From positions 1 through 64,000 of the forward strand of contig NZ_NINW01000046.1 of the NCBI RefSeq assembly GCF_002188465.1: a stretch of DNA of 64,000 nucleotides, read 5' to 3'. This stretch comes from Pigmentiphaga sp. NML080357 (GTDB taxonomy: Bacteria > Pseudomonadota > Gammaproteobacteria > Burkholderiales > Burkholderiaceae_B). The notes under the pieces are model-generated. The model did not search any database, was not told where the DNA came from, and saw only the letters and a program-made list of their open reading frames with translations. Made by a program: the position numbers and the translations under genes. Below are positions 1 to 8,711 of the stretch, piece by piece. Each line of letters opens with the position of its first letter. Within the stretch, counting starts at the first letter, position 1.

Positions 1-1306
1 GGGCCAGATCCGCGGCAGCCGACACCTGGCCTGCGTCGAGCAGGTCGACCGGCGCGACCAGGCAGGCCGACGCATCGATGCCCTCGGGCAGGCGAGGCTC
101 GCGCCGGTCGAGCAGCACGAGATTGGCCCCTTCGCCCGCGACGGCCGCGGCCACGGCGGGCGCCGCCTTCAAGGCCGCGGACCGCGGCGCGGCCGGAGCC
201 GCTTCCCCGGACGCCCCCTGCGGGTCGGCCGTGAACGCCAGCATGCGCAAGCAGGCCATCACAAAGCCCGCATATTCATCGGGCGCCAGCGCGAGCTCGG
301 CCCGGCTGTGCACGGCAATGGAATAGAAAAGCTGGATCTCGTCGGCGCTGAACTGGCCAGCCAGGCGCAGGATGTCGCCTGACAACGGATCGTCGTCGGA
401 CAAGGTGGCGGGAACCCGCTGGGCCATGCCCATGCGCGACAGCATCACCGCCAGATCGGCCAGCGCCCCGGTGTACGACAGGCTTCGCGCCGCCAGTTCG
501 TCGGCCACGCCTACCACTGCGGCCCCGTCCGCCGCGCGGATCGCATCCAGCAGCCGGACCAGGTGGCGCTGGTCGATGGTGCCCAGCATGCCGCGCACGG
601 CCTCTTCCGACAGGTTGCCGGCGCTATAGGCGATGGCCTGGTCGGTCAGCGACAGCGCATCGCGCATGGAGCCGCGCGCCGCCTGTCCGATCAGGCGCAG
701 CGCCGGGATTTCGAAAGGCAGCTGCTCGTGCGCCAGCACGTGCTCGAGGTGGCCGACGATGGCCTCGGGCGGCATCTGCTTGAGGTTGAACTGCAGGCAG
801 CGGCTCAGGACCGTCACGGGGATCTTCTGCGGGTCGGTCGTGGCCAGGATGAACTTGACGTGGGGCGGCGGCTCTTCCAGCGTCTTCAGCATGGCGTTGA
901 ACGCGTGTCCCGTGAGCATGTGCACTTCGTCGATCATGTAGACCTTGAAGCGGCCCGATGTCGGCGAATAGACGGCCTGCTCGAGCAGTTGCGTCATCTC
1001 GTCCACGCCCCGGTTCGACGCGGCGTCCAGCTCCAGGTAATCGACGAAGCGACCGGCGTCGATTTCGGTGCACGCGCGGCATTGGCCGCACGGCGCCGGC
1101 GTGATGCCCGTCTCGCAATTGAGGGACTTGGCGAGGATGCGCGACAACGTGGTCTTGCCCACCCCGCGCGTACCCGTGAACAACCAGGCGTGGTGCAGCC
1201 GCTGCGTAGACAGGGCGTGCGTCAGCGCACGCACCACGTGTTCTTGTCCGACCAGCGTATCGAATGAACGCGGCCGCCATTTGCGCGCAAGCACCAGATA
1301 AGTCAT
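1..1306 (-). CDS. dnaX: DNA polymerase III gamma/tau subunit, 3' end cut off by window edge
   Basis: This is the clamp-loader ATPase of the replicative polymerase, which loads the beta clamp on DNA. About 435 residues are present. The ATG at 1306 begins MTYLVLARKWRP, the usual DnaX start. Walker A GTRGVGKT lies at residues 45-52, the zinc cysteines at 64, 73, 76 and 79, and the DEVHML Walker B and SRC sensor motif follow. The AAA+ module is complete. After about residue 340 the sequence becomes Ala-rich, as in the tau linker, and it runs off the left edge. The programmed frameshift site that gives gamma in some bacteria is not in the visible part. The ffs RNA lies upstream on the same strand. 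Confidence 0.95.
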   Translation of the reverse strand, partial: MTYLVLARKWRPRSFDTLVGQEHVVRALTHALSTQRLHHAWLFTGTRGVGKTTLSRILAKSLNCETGITPAPCGQCRACTEIDAGRFVDYLELDAASNRGVDEMTQLLEQAVYSPTSGRFKVYMIDEVHMLTGHAFNAMLKTLEEPPPHVKFILATTDPQKIPVTVLSRCLQFNLKQMPPEAIVGHLEHVLAHEQLPFEIPALRLIGQAARGSMRDALSLTDQAIAYSAGNLSEEAVRGMLGTIDQRHLVRLLDAIRAADGAAVVGVADELAARSLSYTGALADLAVMLSRMGMAQRVPATLSDDDPLSGDILRLAGQFSADEIQLFYSIAVHSRAELALAPDEYAGFVMACLRMLAFTADPQGASGEAAPAAPRSAALKAAPAVAAAVAGEGANLVLLDRREPRLPEGIDASACLVAPVDLLDAGQVSAAADLA

Positions 1307-1318
1307 GTAGCGATTGTA

Positions 1319-1430
1319 CCCCCCCTACGCGCTTACGCGCGCCCCCCGGGGGGCGATGCGGGTGGACCGGCGGAGCCGGATCCACCGCATCCTGGGGTAC
1401 TGCCAGGCTGGCCGGGAACGGCGTGCTTGC
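1319..1430. repeat. Palindromic intergenic repeat, copy R1
   Basis: A run of Cs and TACGCGC is followed by a C6G6 palindrome, a dyad with GGACCGGCGGAGCCGGATCC at its centre, then GGGGTAC and CAGGCTGG. It lies just upstream of the dnaX start. The same elements recur at 1517-1594, 3892-4081, 49029-49114 and 57689-57782. It has no coding potential of its own. Confidence 0.7.
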
Positions 1431-1516
1431 CTATCCGTGGTGGCTGCTCGATTAGGAATTAGGAACTGGGGGATGGGGATGGGAGAAGTCGCTGGTTCAC
1501 TGCGCCATGCCCCTTG

Positions 1517-1594
1517 ATCCAGGGCACCGCGGATCCGGCTCCGCCGGTCCGCCAGTGCCGCCCCTGGGGGACGCGCGCAAGCGCGTAGGGGGGG
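1517..1594. repeat. Palindromic intergenic repeat, copy R2 (inverted relative to R1)
   Basis: This is the R1 sequence in reverse orientation: the GGATCCGGCTCCGCC dyad, CCCCTGGGGG, then GCGCGTAGGGGGG. Together R1 and R2 form an inverted pair around about 90 bases of unique sequence. The G run of R2 coincides with the 3' end of the SRP RNA. Confidence 0.65.
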
Positions 1595-1696
1595 CAATAG
1601 ATGGCGAGCCTGACTTCGGCACTGACGGGATACGACTATGGCTGCTTCGTTCCCGACCTGACCAGGTTCACCGCTCCGCCATGCGAAGGGGCCCGC
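1588..1696 (-). ncRNA. ffs: 4.5S RNA, bacterial small SRP RNA
   Basis: Read leftward, the sequence contains GGTCAGGTCGGGAACGAAG followed by CAGCC. This matches the conserved SRP Alu-less hairpin with its GGAA-type tetraloop and internal loops (E. coli: GGTCAGGTCCGGAAGGAAG). GGGCCCC at the 5' end can pair with the terminal GCCCCCC, giving the expected single long hairpin of roughly 105-110 nt. It binds Ffh for cotranslational targeting of membrane proteins. The exact ends are estimated from the terminal pairing. It lies upstream of dnaX on the same strand. Confidence 0.88.
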
Positions 1697-2100
1697 CACT
1701 TGCAAGTGTAGCAGGTACGAGAACCTGCCGCCGGCCGCGATGCCCGTGGCAAATACCCAACGCATGCGGTCCGGTGCGGCGCGGGAAGGCGCTCCCTTGA
1801 AAAAAATCGCGCCGTCCGGACACGGACACTTGGAAAAACGGCTTTTTTGCGGTTACCATTGGTTTATCTCGGGCTCTACGCCGACCGATTCCGGCGCCTA
1901 CCTGCCCCGCCCCCTCCGCGCATCGCGCACCCACGCATCGCCAAGGGGTACTCCCGTCAGGATCCGCGCATAAAAAAATTCCCCGCAGGGGTCTGGAATC
2001 CAAGCACTGCCGCCCATATATAGCTATCGAACGACATTACCTTTACCGCGCACTGCACGATTCTTCCCTGCGCTTTGCGCATACCTCCAGAAGGAAAACC
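1697..2100. other. Intergenic region upstream of trxA, no gene seen
   Basis: About 400 bases lie between the divergent ffs and trxA. No credible ORF is present. It is more AT-rich than its surroundings in two patches, around 1795-1870 and 1970-2040, as expected for promoters. A weak trxA promoter candidate has TGGAAT at 1994-1999 and TATATA at 2017-2022 with 17-base spacing. Confidence 0.4.
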
Positions 2101-2427
2101 ATGAGCGACGCGATCAAGCACGTGAGCGACTCCAGCTTCGATGCCGACGTACTTCAAGCCAACGAACCGGTCCTGGTGGATTACTGGGCCGAATGGTGCG
2201 GTCCCTGCAAGATGATCGCGCCCATCCTGGAAGAAGCCGCCACGCAGTACAAGGGCAAGCTGACGATCGCCAAGTTGAACGTCGACGACAACAACGCCAC
2301 GGCCGCCAAGTACGGCATCCGCGGCATCCCCACCCTGATGCTGTTCAAGAACGGCCAGGTGGTCGCCACCAAGGTCGGCGCGCTGTCCAAGTCGCAGCTC
2401 ACCGCCTTCCTGGATAGCTCGCTATAA
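2101..2427 (+). CDS. trxA: Thioredoxin 1
   Basis: A 108-residue cytoplasmic disulfide reductase, recycled by thioredoxin reductase. The active site WCGPC is at residues 32-36, with the cis-Pro region [14 protein letters not shown] near residue 75. The length is exactly that of the family. The start is preceded by AGAAGGAAAA, a good ribosome-binding site. It sits upstream of rho, the same trxA-rho order as in many proteobacteria. Confidence 0.98.
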   Translation: MSDAIKHVSDSSFDADVLQANEPVLVDYWAEWCGPCKMIAPILEEAATQYKGKLTIAKLNVDDNNATAAKYGIRGIPTLMLFKNGQVVATKVGALSKSQLTAFLDSSL

Positions 2428-2442
2428 ATCAGTAGCCACGAC

Positions 2443-2463
2443 GGACCGGCTCCCCGCCGGTCC
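2443..2463 (+). terminator. Hairpin after trxA
   Basis: A perfect 8-bp stem (GGACCGGC / GCCGGTCC) with a 5-base loop lies 16 bases after the trxA stop. There is no clear T-run after it, so it may be a weak terminator or part of the rho leader, where attenuation is known in other bacteria. Confidence 0.45.
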
Positions 2464-2619
2464 TTCCGATCAACCCTAACCACGCCCTCTCTTGCGCACA
2501 GGCGGTGCGCCCCGGCCTCGGGAACCAGCCCTCCGCCCCAAGAGCGACAGACTCTCTGCGCAAAGTCCTCTAACGGGGACGTGTCACCACCAAGAACTCC
2601 CCCCGGAGCTTTACCCGAG

Positions 2620-3882
2620 ATGCATCTCAACGAACTGAAGGCGCTGCACGTATCGCAACTGCTGGAAATGGCTGCCACCCTCGAAATCGAGAACGCCAGC
2701 CGCCTGCGCAAGCAGGAACTCATGTTTGCCATCATGAAGCGGCGTGCCAAGCAGGGCGAACCGATTTTCGGCGACGGCGTGCTGGAAGTGCTGCCCGACG
2801 GCTTCGGCTTCCTGCGTTCGCCCGAAACGTCCTATCTCGCCAGCACCGACGACATCTATATCTCGCCCTCGCAGATCCGCCGTTTCAATCTGCACACCGG
2901 CGACTCCATCGAAGGCGAAGTCCGCACCCCCAAGGATGGCGAGCGCTACTTCGCGCTGGTCAAGGTGGACAAGGTCAATGGCCAGGCACCCGAGACCATG
3001 AAGCACCGCATCATGTTCGAGAACCTGACGCCGCTGCACCCGAACAAGCCGCTGCGCCTCGAACGCGACATCAAGAGCGAAGAAAACCTGACCGGCCGGA
3101 TCATGGACATCTTCGCCCCCATCGGCAAGGGCCAGCGCGGCCTGCTGGTGGCAAGCCCGAAATCCGGCAAGACGGTGATGATGCAGCACATTGCGCATGC
3201 CATCACCGCCAACCATCCCGACGTCACGATGATCGTGCTGATGATCGACGAACGTCCGGAAGAAGTGACCGAAATGCAGCGCTCGGTGCGCGGCGAAGTG
3301 GTCGCCTCCACCTTCGACGAACCGGCCACCCGCCACGTGCAAGTGGCCGAGATGGTCATCGAGAAGGCCAAGCGCCTGGTCGAACTCAAGCACGACGTCG
3401 TCATCCTGCTCGACTCCATCACCCGCCTGGCCCGCGCGTACAACACCGTGGTCCCCGCCTCCGGCAAGGTGCTCACCGGCGGCGTCGACGCCAACGCCCT
3501 GCAGCGGCCCAAGCGCTTCTTCGGCGCGGCCCGCAACATCGAGGAAGGCGGTTCGCTCACCATCATCGGCACCGCGCTGATCGAGACCGGCAGCCGCATG
3601 GACGACGTGATCTACGAAGAATTCAAGGGCACCGGCAACAGCGAAGTCCACCTGGAACGCCGCCTGGCCGAGAAGCGCGTCTACCCCGCCATCAACCTGA
3701 ACAAGTCCGGCACGCGCCGCGAAGAACTGCTGATCAAGCCGGACGTGCTGCAGAAGGTCTGGGTGCTGCGCAAGTTCATCTTCGACATGGACGAGATCCA
3801 GTCCATGGAATTCATCCTGGACAAGATGCGCTCGACGAAGAACAACGCCGAGTTCTTCGACATGATGAAAAAGGGCGGTTAG
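2620..3882 (+). CDS. rho: Transcription termination factor Rho
   Basis: A hexameric RNA-dependent ATPase that ends transcription. 420 residues. An in-frame GTG exists at 2581, but the ATG at 2620 gives [15 protein letters not shown], which matches the conserved Rho N-terminus, and GGAG lies upstream. The N-terminal RNA-binding domain includes [13 protein letters not shown]. Walker A ASPKSGKT is near residues 178-185 and Walker [11 protein letters not shown] near 260. The Q-loop/R-loop region [20 protein letters not shown] is intact. About 190 bases of leader separate it from trxA. Confidence 0.98.
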   Translation: MHLNELKALHVSQLLEMAATLEIENASRLRKQELMFAIMKRRAKQGEPIFGDGVLEVLPDGFGFLRSPETSYLASTDDIYISPSQIRRFNLHTGDSIEGEVRTPKDGERYFALVKVDKVNGQAPETMKHRIMFENLTPLHPNKPLRLERDIKSEENLTGRIMDIFAPIGKGQRGLLVASPKSGKTVMMQHIAHAITANHPDVTMIVLMIDERPEEVTEMQRSVRGEVVASTFDEPATRHVQVAEMVIEKAKRLVELKHDVVILLDSITRLARAYNTVVPASGKVLTGGVDANALQRPKRFFGAARNIEEGGSLTIIGTALIETGSRMDDVIYEEFKGTGNSEVHLERRLAEKRVYPAINLNKSGTRREELLIKPDVLQKVWVLRKFIFDMDEIQSMEFILDKMRSTKNNAEFFDMMKKGG

Positions 3883-3891
3883 GGAAGCCCA

Positions 3892-4081
3892 CCCCCTGCG
3901 CGCTGCGCGCGCCCGGAATGGTAGGCCCCCAGCCGCTACGCGGCAGCCCCCAAGGGGCCGGGCCCCGCCTTGGGGCGGCCCAGCGCCGGGTCCGGGGGGC
4001 GATGCGGGTGGACCGGCGGAGCCGGATCCGCCGCATCCCGGGGTACACCAGGCTGGTGGGGAATGGCGTTCTTTCATGCCT
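3892..4081. repeat. Palindromic intergenic repeat, copy R3 (longest)
   Basis: It begins 10 bases after the rho stop. It carries the CGCGC element, an extra GC-rich palindromic insert (GGGGCCGGGCCCC), the GCGATGCGGGTGGACCGG / GGATCCGCCGCATC dyad, GGGGTAC, and CAGGCTGG followed by GGGAATGGCGT. The same order is seen in R1, so the unit extends beyond the palindrome. Confidence 0.7.
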
Positions 4082-4213
4082 TTCCCTCCTGCGCAGGCCT
4101 CAACGTTTTCGGCTTTTCCTGCTCCTTGCGGCAAAACCTCGGCCGGATAAAGCGCCCGACAGCCCAAAATGATGCATTTACAGCTCAAAATGCTGTTAAA
4201 TCATCGCGGTTGA

Positions 4214-4242
4214 TTGCACAAATCCGAGAATCCCGCGATAAT
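4214..4242 (+). promoter_or_regulatory. Candidate sigma-70 promoter for rpmE2
   Basis: TTGCAC at 4214-4219 and GATAAT at 4237-4242 are separated by 17 bases, in a locally AT-rich stretch. Transcription would start near 4249 and give a leader of about 120 nt before rpmE2. The -35 matches the consensus in only three positions, so this is tentative. Confidence 0.4.
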
Positions 4243-4371
4243 TCAAGGCTTAGCTCTAGAAATTGGGCACGTTGTCGGACCGGCGCTCCAGCAAAGGAAG
4301 CCGCCCTGAAGGGACGCCCGCAAGCGCAAACCTTCGTCCCGGCTGGCGACCCGCACTATCCAAGGAAGACC

Positions 4372-4632
4372 ATGAAAGAAGGCATCCACCCCGAATACCG
4401 CGACGTCGTGTTCCAGGACCTGCAGACCGGCAGCAAGTTCATCACCCGCTCCACCCTGAACACGCGCGAAACCATCGAAATCGATGGCAAGACCTACCCG
4501 CTCTTCAAGTGCGACGTGACGTCTGAATCGCACCCGTTCTACACCGGTGCGCAGACCCGCATCGTCGAAACCGGCCGCGTCGAGAAGTTCCGCGCCCGCT
4601 TCGCCCGCACGACCGGCAAGACGTCCGCCTGA
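4372..4632 (+). CDS. rpmE2: 50S ribosomal protein L31 type B
   Basis: An 86-residue ribosomal protein. [16 protein letters not shown] and the length are typical of the type B (zinc-independent, YkgM-like) form. Only one cysteine is present, so the zinc-binding CxxC of type A L31 is absent. In bacteria that have both forms, type B replaces type A under zinc limitation; whether a type A copy exists elsewhere is not visible. The start at 4372 follows AAGGAAG. It is followed by a strong terminator. Confidence 0.95.
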   Translation: MKEGIHPEYRDVVFQDLQTGSKFITRSTLNTRETIEIDGKTYPLFKCDVTSESHPFYTGAQTRIVETGRVEKFRARFARTTGKTSA

Positions 4633-4650
4633 ACGGCACCGTCCTCCACC

Positions 4651-4682
4651 AAAAAGGGCAGCCCTCGCGGCTGCCTTTTTTG
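4651..4682 (+). terminator. Rho-independent terminator of rpmE2
   Basis: AAAAAGGGCAGCC and GGCTGCCTTTTTT form a 13-base A-T/G-C stem around a CTCGC loop, ending in a T-run. It lies 18 bases after the stop. Confidence 0.92.
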
Positions 4683-4747
4683 TCTGGGGCGGCGCTCCGG
4701 GACACTAGAATTCGACTTATCGCCTGTTAGGTAATTCCAGCGGTTCG

Positions 4748-6550
4748 ATGCCCACTCGCTTTCCGTCCTCGTTCTACTCGTCGATCATGCCGCCCACTCC
4801 GGCGCGGCTGACCGCGGTCGCGGCCACCAAGCTCCCGCGCTGGAGCCTGCTGGCCCTGTGCCTGCTCTACATCGTGACCGGCCTGGTCATGCGCGAGCCC
4901 TGGAAGAGCGAAGACGTCATCGGCCTGGCGCAAATGTGGAGCGCCTACGACGGCGGCTGGCAGCAATGGCTGGCGCCCGAGGCGGCGGGGGTCGCGGTAT
5001 CGCAGGAGGGGCCGCTCGCCACCTGGGTCGGCGCCCTGTGCATGTGGCTGTTCTCGCCGGTGCTCGGGCACATCCTGGCGGGACGCATTCCCAACCTGAT
5101 CTGGTTCGGCATCGCCAGCACCAGCCTCTGGTATGGCGCCTATCTGCTTGGCCGCCGCGCCGAGGCGCAACCGCTGGCGCTGCCCTTCGGCGGTCAGCCC
5201 GAGCCTCGCGACTACGGCCGCATGCTGGCCGATGCGGCGCTGCTCCTTCTGCTGGCCACCCTGGGCGTGCTCTGGCGCAGCCACGAAACCTCCGCCGAAC
5301 CGGCCAGCCTGGCCTTTCACGCGCTCGCTTTCTACTCGCTCGCACGCATGCTCGACCACCCCCGGGCGGCGGCATTGACGCTGGGCGTGGCGCTGGGCGG
5401 GGCATTCCTGGCGCGCGGACTCCCGGCCGTGGCGCCGCCCTTGCTCGCGATTGCGCTGCTCGCCTGGCGCTGCCGGGCGCTACGCCCGGCACTGCGCTGG
5501 ATCGCGCTGCTGAGCCTGCCCCTGGGCCTGGCCCTGTCGCTGGCCTGGTGGGTGCCCGCCGCCTTGCTCAAGCCGTACTGGATGAACGGCTGGTGGGAAT
5601 GGAACGCCAGCGTGTTCGGCATTCTCACGCCGAAGGGGCTGTCCAGCGCGATGCGCAACATGCCCTGGTTCCTGTGGCCGACCGGCCCGCTGGCCTTGCT
5701 GGCGCTGTGGCGCTGGCGCGCCTACCTGGATTCGCCTCACGTGCAGATCCCGGGCGCCCTGGCCCTGGCGGGGCTGGTCATGCTTTGCGTGGCGCGCGAA
5801 CCCGTGGACGCCGAATACATGGCGCTCGTCATCCCGTGCGCCATGCTGGGCGCGCTTGCGCTGCCCACGCTGCGCCGCGGCCTGATCAATGCCCTGGACT
5901 GGTTTGCCGTCATGGTGTTCTCGGCCGCCGCGTGCGTCGTCTGGATGGGTTGGATCGCCATCATGACCGGCGTGCCGCCGAAGATCGCCCGCAACATCGC
6001 CCGCCAGACACCGGGATTCGACGCCGACTTCTCATTGTTCGCCTTTACCGCGGCGCTGGCCGCCACCGCCGCATGGATAGCGCTCATCATCTGGCGGTTC
6101 CGCACGCGCCCGACAGGCCTGTGGCGCGGCACCGTGCTCTCGGCGGGCGGCGTGGTCGCGTGCTGGCTGCTGATCATGACGCTATGGCTGCCGTCGATCA
6201 ACTACAACAAGAGCTACCGCAAGGTTTCCAGCAGCGTGGCGTTTGCCTTGGCCGAAGAGCAGGCACGCACCGGCAAGCGGGAATGCGTGCGCAGTTCCGG
6301 CCTGGGGCTGTCGCAGCGCGCCTCGTTCGCGGTCTTCGACGACCTGCGCTTCGAGCTGAGCGGCGATTGCCCGCTCGTCCTGCTGCAAGGCAATGCCAGC
6401 GTCCTGTGGAATGCGGTCCAGCGCGGCGAATATGCCGGCAGCCGCGTGCTGTGGGAAGGCACGCGCGCAGCCGAATTCCGCCGCGCGCCCGAGTTCCGCG
6501 AATACTTCATCCTGCTGCGTCCGGCCCCGCCCGGGCGTCCCGCCTCGTGA
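4748..6550 (+). CDS. ArnT/PMT-like (GT39) membrane glycosyltransferase, putative
   Basis: About 600 residues with roughly 11-13 hydrophobic segments from residue 35 on. The first periplasmic loop, GLVMREPWKSEDVIGLA, resembles the REPW/DE motif of the ArnT/PMT fold, whose members transfer sugars from polyprenyl-phosphate donors at the inner membrane. The C-terminal 130 residues look soluble and periplasmic. The substrate is unknown; in this group it could modify LPS or a surface glycan. The start is uncertain (4748 or the Met at 4790), since no strong ribosome site is visible. Its stop overlaps the next gene. Confidence 0.7.
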   Translation: MPTRFPSSFYSSIMPPTPARLTAVAATKLPRWSLLALCLLYIVTGLVMREPWKSEDVIGLAQMWSAYDGGWQQWLAPEAAGVAVSQEGPLATWVGALCMWLFSPVLGHILAGRIPNLIWFGIASTSLWYGAYLLGRRAEAQPLALPFGGQPEPRDYGRMLADAALLLLLATLGVLWRSHETSAEPASLAFHALAFYSLARMLDHPRAAALTLGVALGGAFLARGLPAVAPPLLAIALLAWRCRALRPALRWIALLSLPLGLALSLAWWVPAALLKPYWMNGWWEWNASVFGILTPKGLSSAMRNMPWFLWPTGPLALLALWRWRAYLDSPHVQIPGALALAGLVMLCVAREPVDAEYMALVIPCAMLGALALPTLRRGLINALDWFAVMVFSAAACVVWMGWIAIMTGVPPKIARNIARQTPGFDADFSLFAFTAALAATAAWIALIIWRFRTRPTGLWRGTVLSAGGVVACWLLIMTLWLPSINYNKSYRKVSSSVAFALAEEQARTGKRECVRSSGLGLSQRASFAVFDDLRFELSGDCPLVLLQGNASVLWNAVQRGEYAGSRVLWEGTRAAEFRRAPEFREYFILLRPAPPGRPAS

Positions 6551-7968
6551 GCGCAGACGCGGCGGGCGCGCTTCCCGCCGGCTGGGGAGCAACCCTGCGC
6601 CGCATCCTGCAACAAGGCTGGCCGGTGCTGGTCGGCCAATGGGCAGGCATGGCCTTCGGCGTGCTCGACACCGCGATGACCGGCCATGCCTCTCCCGTCG
6701 CACTGGCGGCGATGGCGCTGGCCGTTTCGATCTACGTCACCGTTTTCATCGGCCTGACGGGAGTGCTGCACGCGCTGATCCCGATTGCGGCCCAGCACTT
6801 CGGCGGCCGCCGCCTGACGGACATCGGCCATGCCTGGGGCCAGGCGGTCTGGCTATCGCTCGGGTTGTCGGTGCTGGGCGGCCTGGCCATGATGTTTCCG
6901 GACGCCTGGCTGGCGATGTCGGGCGACGTGGATCCCGCCGTGCGCGGGCAGGTGCGCGGCTATCTGTATATGCTCATCCTGGCCTTGCCGGCAGCCCTGG
7001 TGTTCAGAACGGTCTACGCGCTCAATACCGCCGTATCCAGACCCAAGGTGGTGATGGCCATCAACATCGCGGGCATCGGCTTCAAGGCCCTGTTCAACTG
7101 GCTCTTCATTTACGGCAAGTTCGGCCTTCCCGCCCTGGGGGCGGTCGGCGCCGGCCTGTCCACGGCGCTGGTGTTCTGGATCAGCGTCGGGGCAAGCGCC
7201 ATCGTGCTCCGCCGCGATCCGTTCTACCGCCAGTTCGGGCTGCGCATCGGGCGCCCCGACGGAAAGACGCTGGGAGAACTGCTGCGGCTGGGCGTTCCCA
7301 TGGGCGCGTCATACCTGATCGAGGTCACCTCGTTCACCTTCATGGCATTGCTGGTGGCGCGCGAAGGCATCTACGCCACCGGGGGCCACCAGATCATGGC
7401 CAACCTGGTGGCGCTGTGTTTCATGATGCCGCTTGCGCTCGGCGTATCGACCGGCGCGCTCACGGCCCAGGCGATCGGCGCCGGCGATCCGTTGCGCGCG
7501 CGCCGGACGGGTTCGGCAGGGCTGGCCATCGGCACCCTGGGCGCGCTGCTGACCATCGGCGTCGTGATCCTGGCGCGCCAGCCCATCGTCCGGGCCTACA
7601 CCAGCGACGCCGAGGTCGGCGCCGTGGCCGTGGGCCTGCTCGGCATGCTCGCTTTCTTCCACCTGTTCGACGCGCTGCAATGCATGACCAGCTATCTGCT
7701 GCGCGCCTACAAGGTGGCGGTGGTGCCGATGCTGATCCAGGCCGGCGCGCTATGGGGCATAGGCCTGTTCGGCGGCTGGTGGCTGGGGTTCGGGCCGGGC
7801 GCCGGCGCGCTGAGCGGCCTGGTCGCGATGCTGATGCCGGGGGCGCCTGTGGGCGCCGGCACGATGTGGCTGATGGCTGCGTTCAGCATGGCGGTGTCGG
7901 CGCTGATGCTGCAATACTGCTACTGGCGGGTTGCGGGCCGGCGCGAAACCGAACCGGCGCTCGCCTGA
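6547..7968 (+). CDS. MATE-family efflux transporter
   Basis: 473 residues and about 12 membrane segments in two homologous halves, as in the DinF/NorM group. These exchange Na+ or H+ for cationic compounds across the inner membrane. The GTG at 6547 is chosen because it overlaps the stop of the upstream membrane protein (GTGA), implying translational coupling. GQWAGMAFGVLDTAMTGH near residue 30 is the typical MATE N-terminal motif with the conserved Asp, and the second half begins around GVPMGASYLIEVTSF. The two genes probably form one transcript. The drug or metabolite exported cannot be read from sequence. Confidence 0.88.
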   Translation: MSADAAGALPAGWGATLRRILQQGWPVLVGQWAGMAFGVLDTAMTGHASPVALAAMALAVSIYVTVFIGLTGVLHALIPIAAQHFGGRRLTDIGHAWGQAVWLSLGLSVLGGLAMMFPDAWLAMSGDVDPAVRGQVRGYLYMLILALPAALVFRTVYALNTAVSRPKVVMAINIAGIGFKALFNWLFIYGKFGLPALGAVGAGLSTALVFWISVGASAIVLRRDPFYRQFGLRIGRPDGKTLGELLRLGVPMGASYLIEVTSFTFMALLVAREGIYATGGHQIMANLVALCFMMPLALGVSTGALTAQAIGAGDPLRARRTGSAGLAIGTLGALLTIGVVILARQPIVRAYTSDAEVGAVAVGLLGMLAFFHLFDALQCMTSYLLRAYKVAVVPMLIQAGALWGIGLFGGWWLGFGPGAGALSGLVAMLMPGAPVGAGTMWLMAAFSMAVSALMLQYCYWRVAGRRETEPALA

Positions 7969-8001
7969 CGGCGCGGGCGGCGAAATGCCCCGTCCCTGCC
8001 G

Positions 8002-8547
8002 CTACACGCGCAGGAAATGCTCGCGGTAGTACTTGAGCTCGTCGATGGACTCGTAGATGTCGGCCAGCGCCTCGTGCCGGCTTTTCTTCTCGAACCCCTT
8101 GTAGATCTCGGGCTTCCAGCGCCGGCACAGTTCCTTCAGGGTGCTGACGTCCAGGTTGCGGTAGTGGAAGAATGCCTCCAGGCGCGGCATGTAGCGCACC
8201 ATGAAGCGGCGATCCTGGCTGATGGTATTGCCGCACAGCGGCGATTTGCCGGCCGGCACGTACCGGGCAAGGAACTCGAGCAGGATGTCCTCGGCCTGCG
8301 CCTCGGTCAGTGAGGAAGCCTTCACTTTGTCGATGAGGCCGCTCCGGCCGTGCGTCGCCTTGTTCCAGGCGTCCATGCCGTCGAGCAACGCGTCCGGCTG
8401 GTGCAGCACGAGCACCGGCCCCTCGGCGACCACCTCGAGCTGGGCGTCGGTCACCACCACCGCGACTTCGATGATGCGTTCCTTTTCCGGGTCCAGGCCG
8501 GTCATTTCCATGTCGAGCCAAACCAGGTGATTTTCGTTCAACGCCAT
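8002..8547 (-). CDS. orn: Oligoribonuclease
   Basis: A 181-residue DEDDh 3'-5' exoribonuclease that degrades 2-5-nt RNAs, including pGpG from cyclic-di-GMP breakdown. The first acidic pair is in [11 protein letters not shown] (D12, E14). [10 protein letters not shown] and the C-terminal [21 protein letters not shown] motif are intact. It is divergent from the M48 peptidase gene, as in Bordetella and relatives, and convergent with the MATE gene. Confidence 0.97.
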   Translation of the reverse strand: MALNENHLVWLDMEMTGLDPEKERIIEVAVVVTDAQLEVVAEGPVLVLHQPDALLDGMDAWNKATHGRSGLIDKVKASSLTEAQAEDILLEFLARYVPAGKSPLCGNTISQDRRFMVRYMPRLEAFFHYRNLDVSTLKELCRRWKPEIYKGFEKKSRHEALADIYESIDELKYYREHFLRV

Positions 8548-8711
8548 ATAATCGGTGCTCCGGAGCTATGCATAGTCGCACGCGCAGCGCCACGGCTGCC
8601 GCGCGCGCATAAATGGCAATTTTCTCACAGGCTGGCGCTTCCGCTCCCCCGAGCGCATTCCGGGAGCGCGTCCGGACTTGTGCGTACGCCCACTGACAAC
8701 GAGCCGCCATC

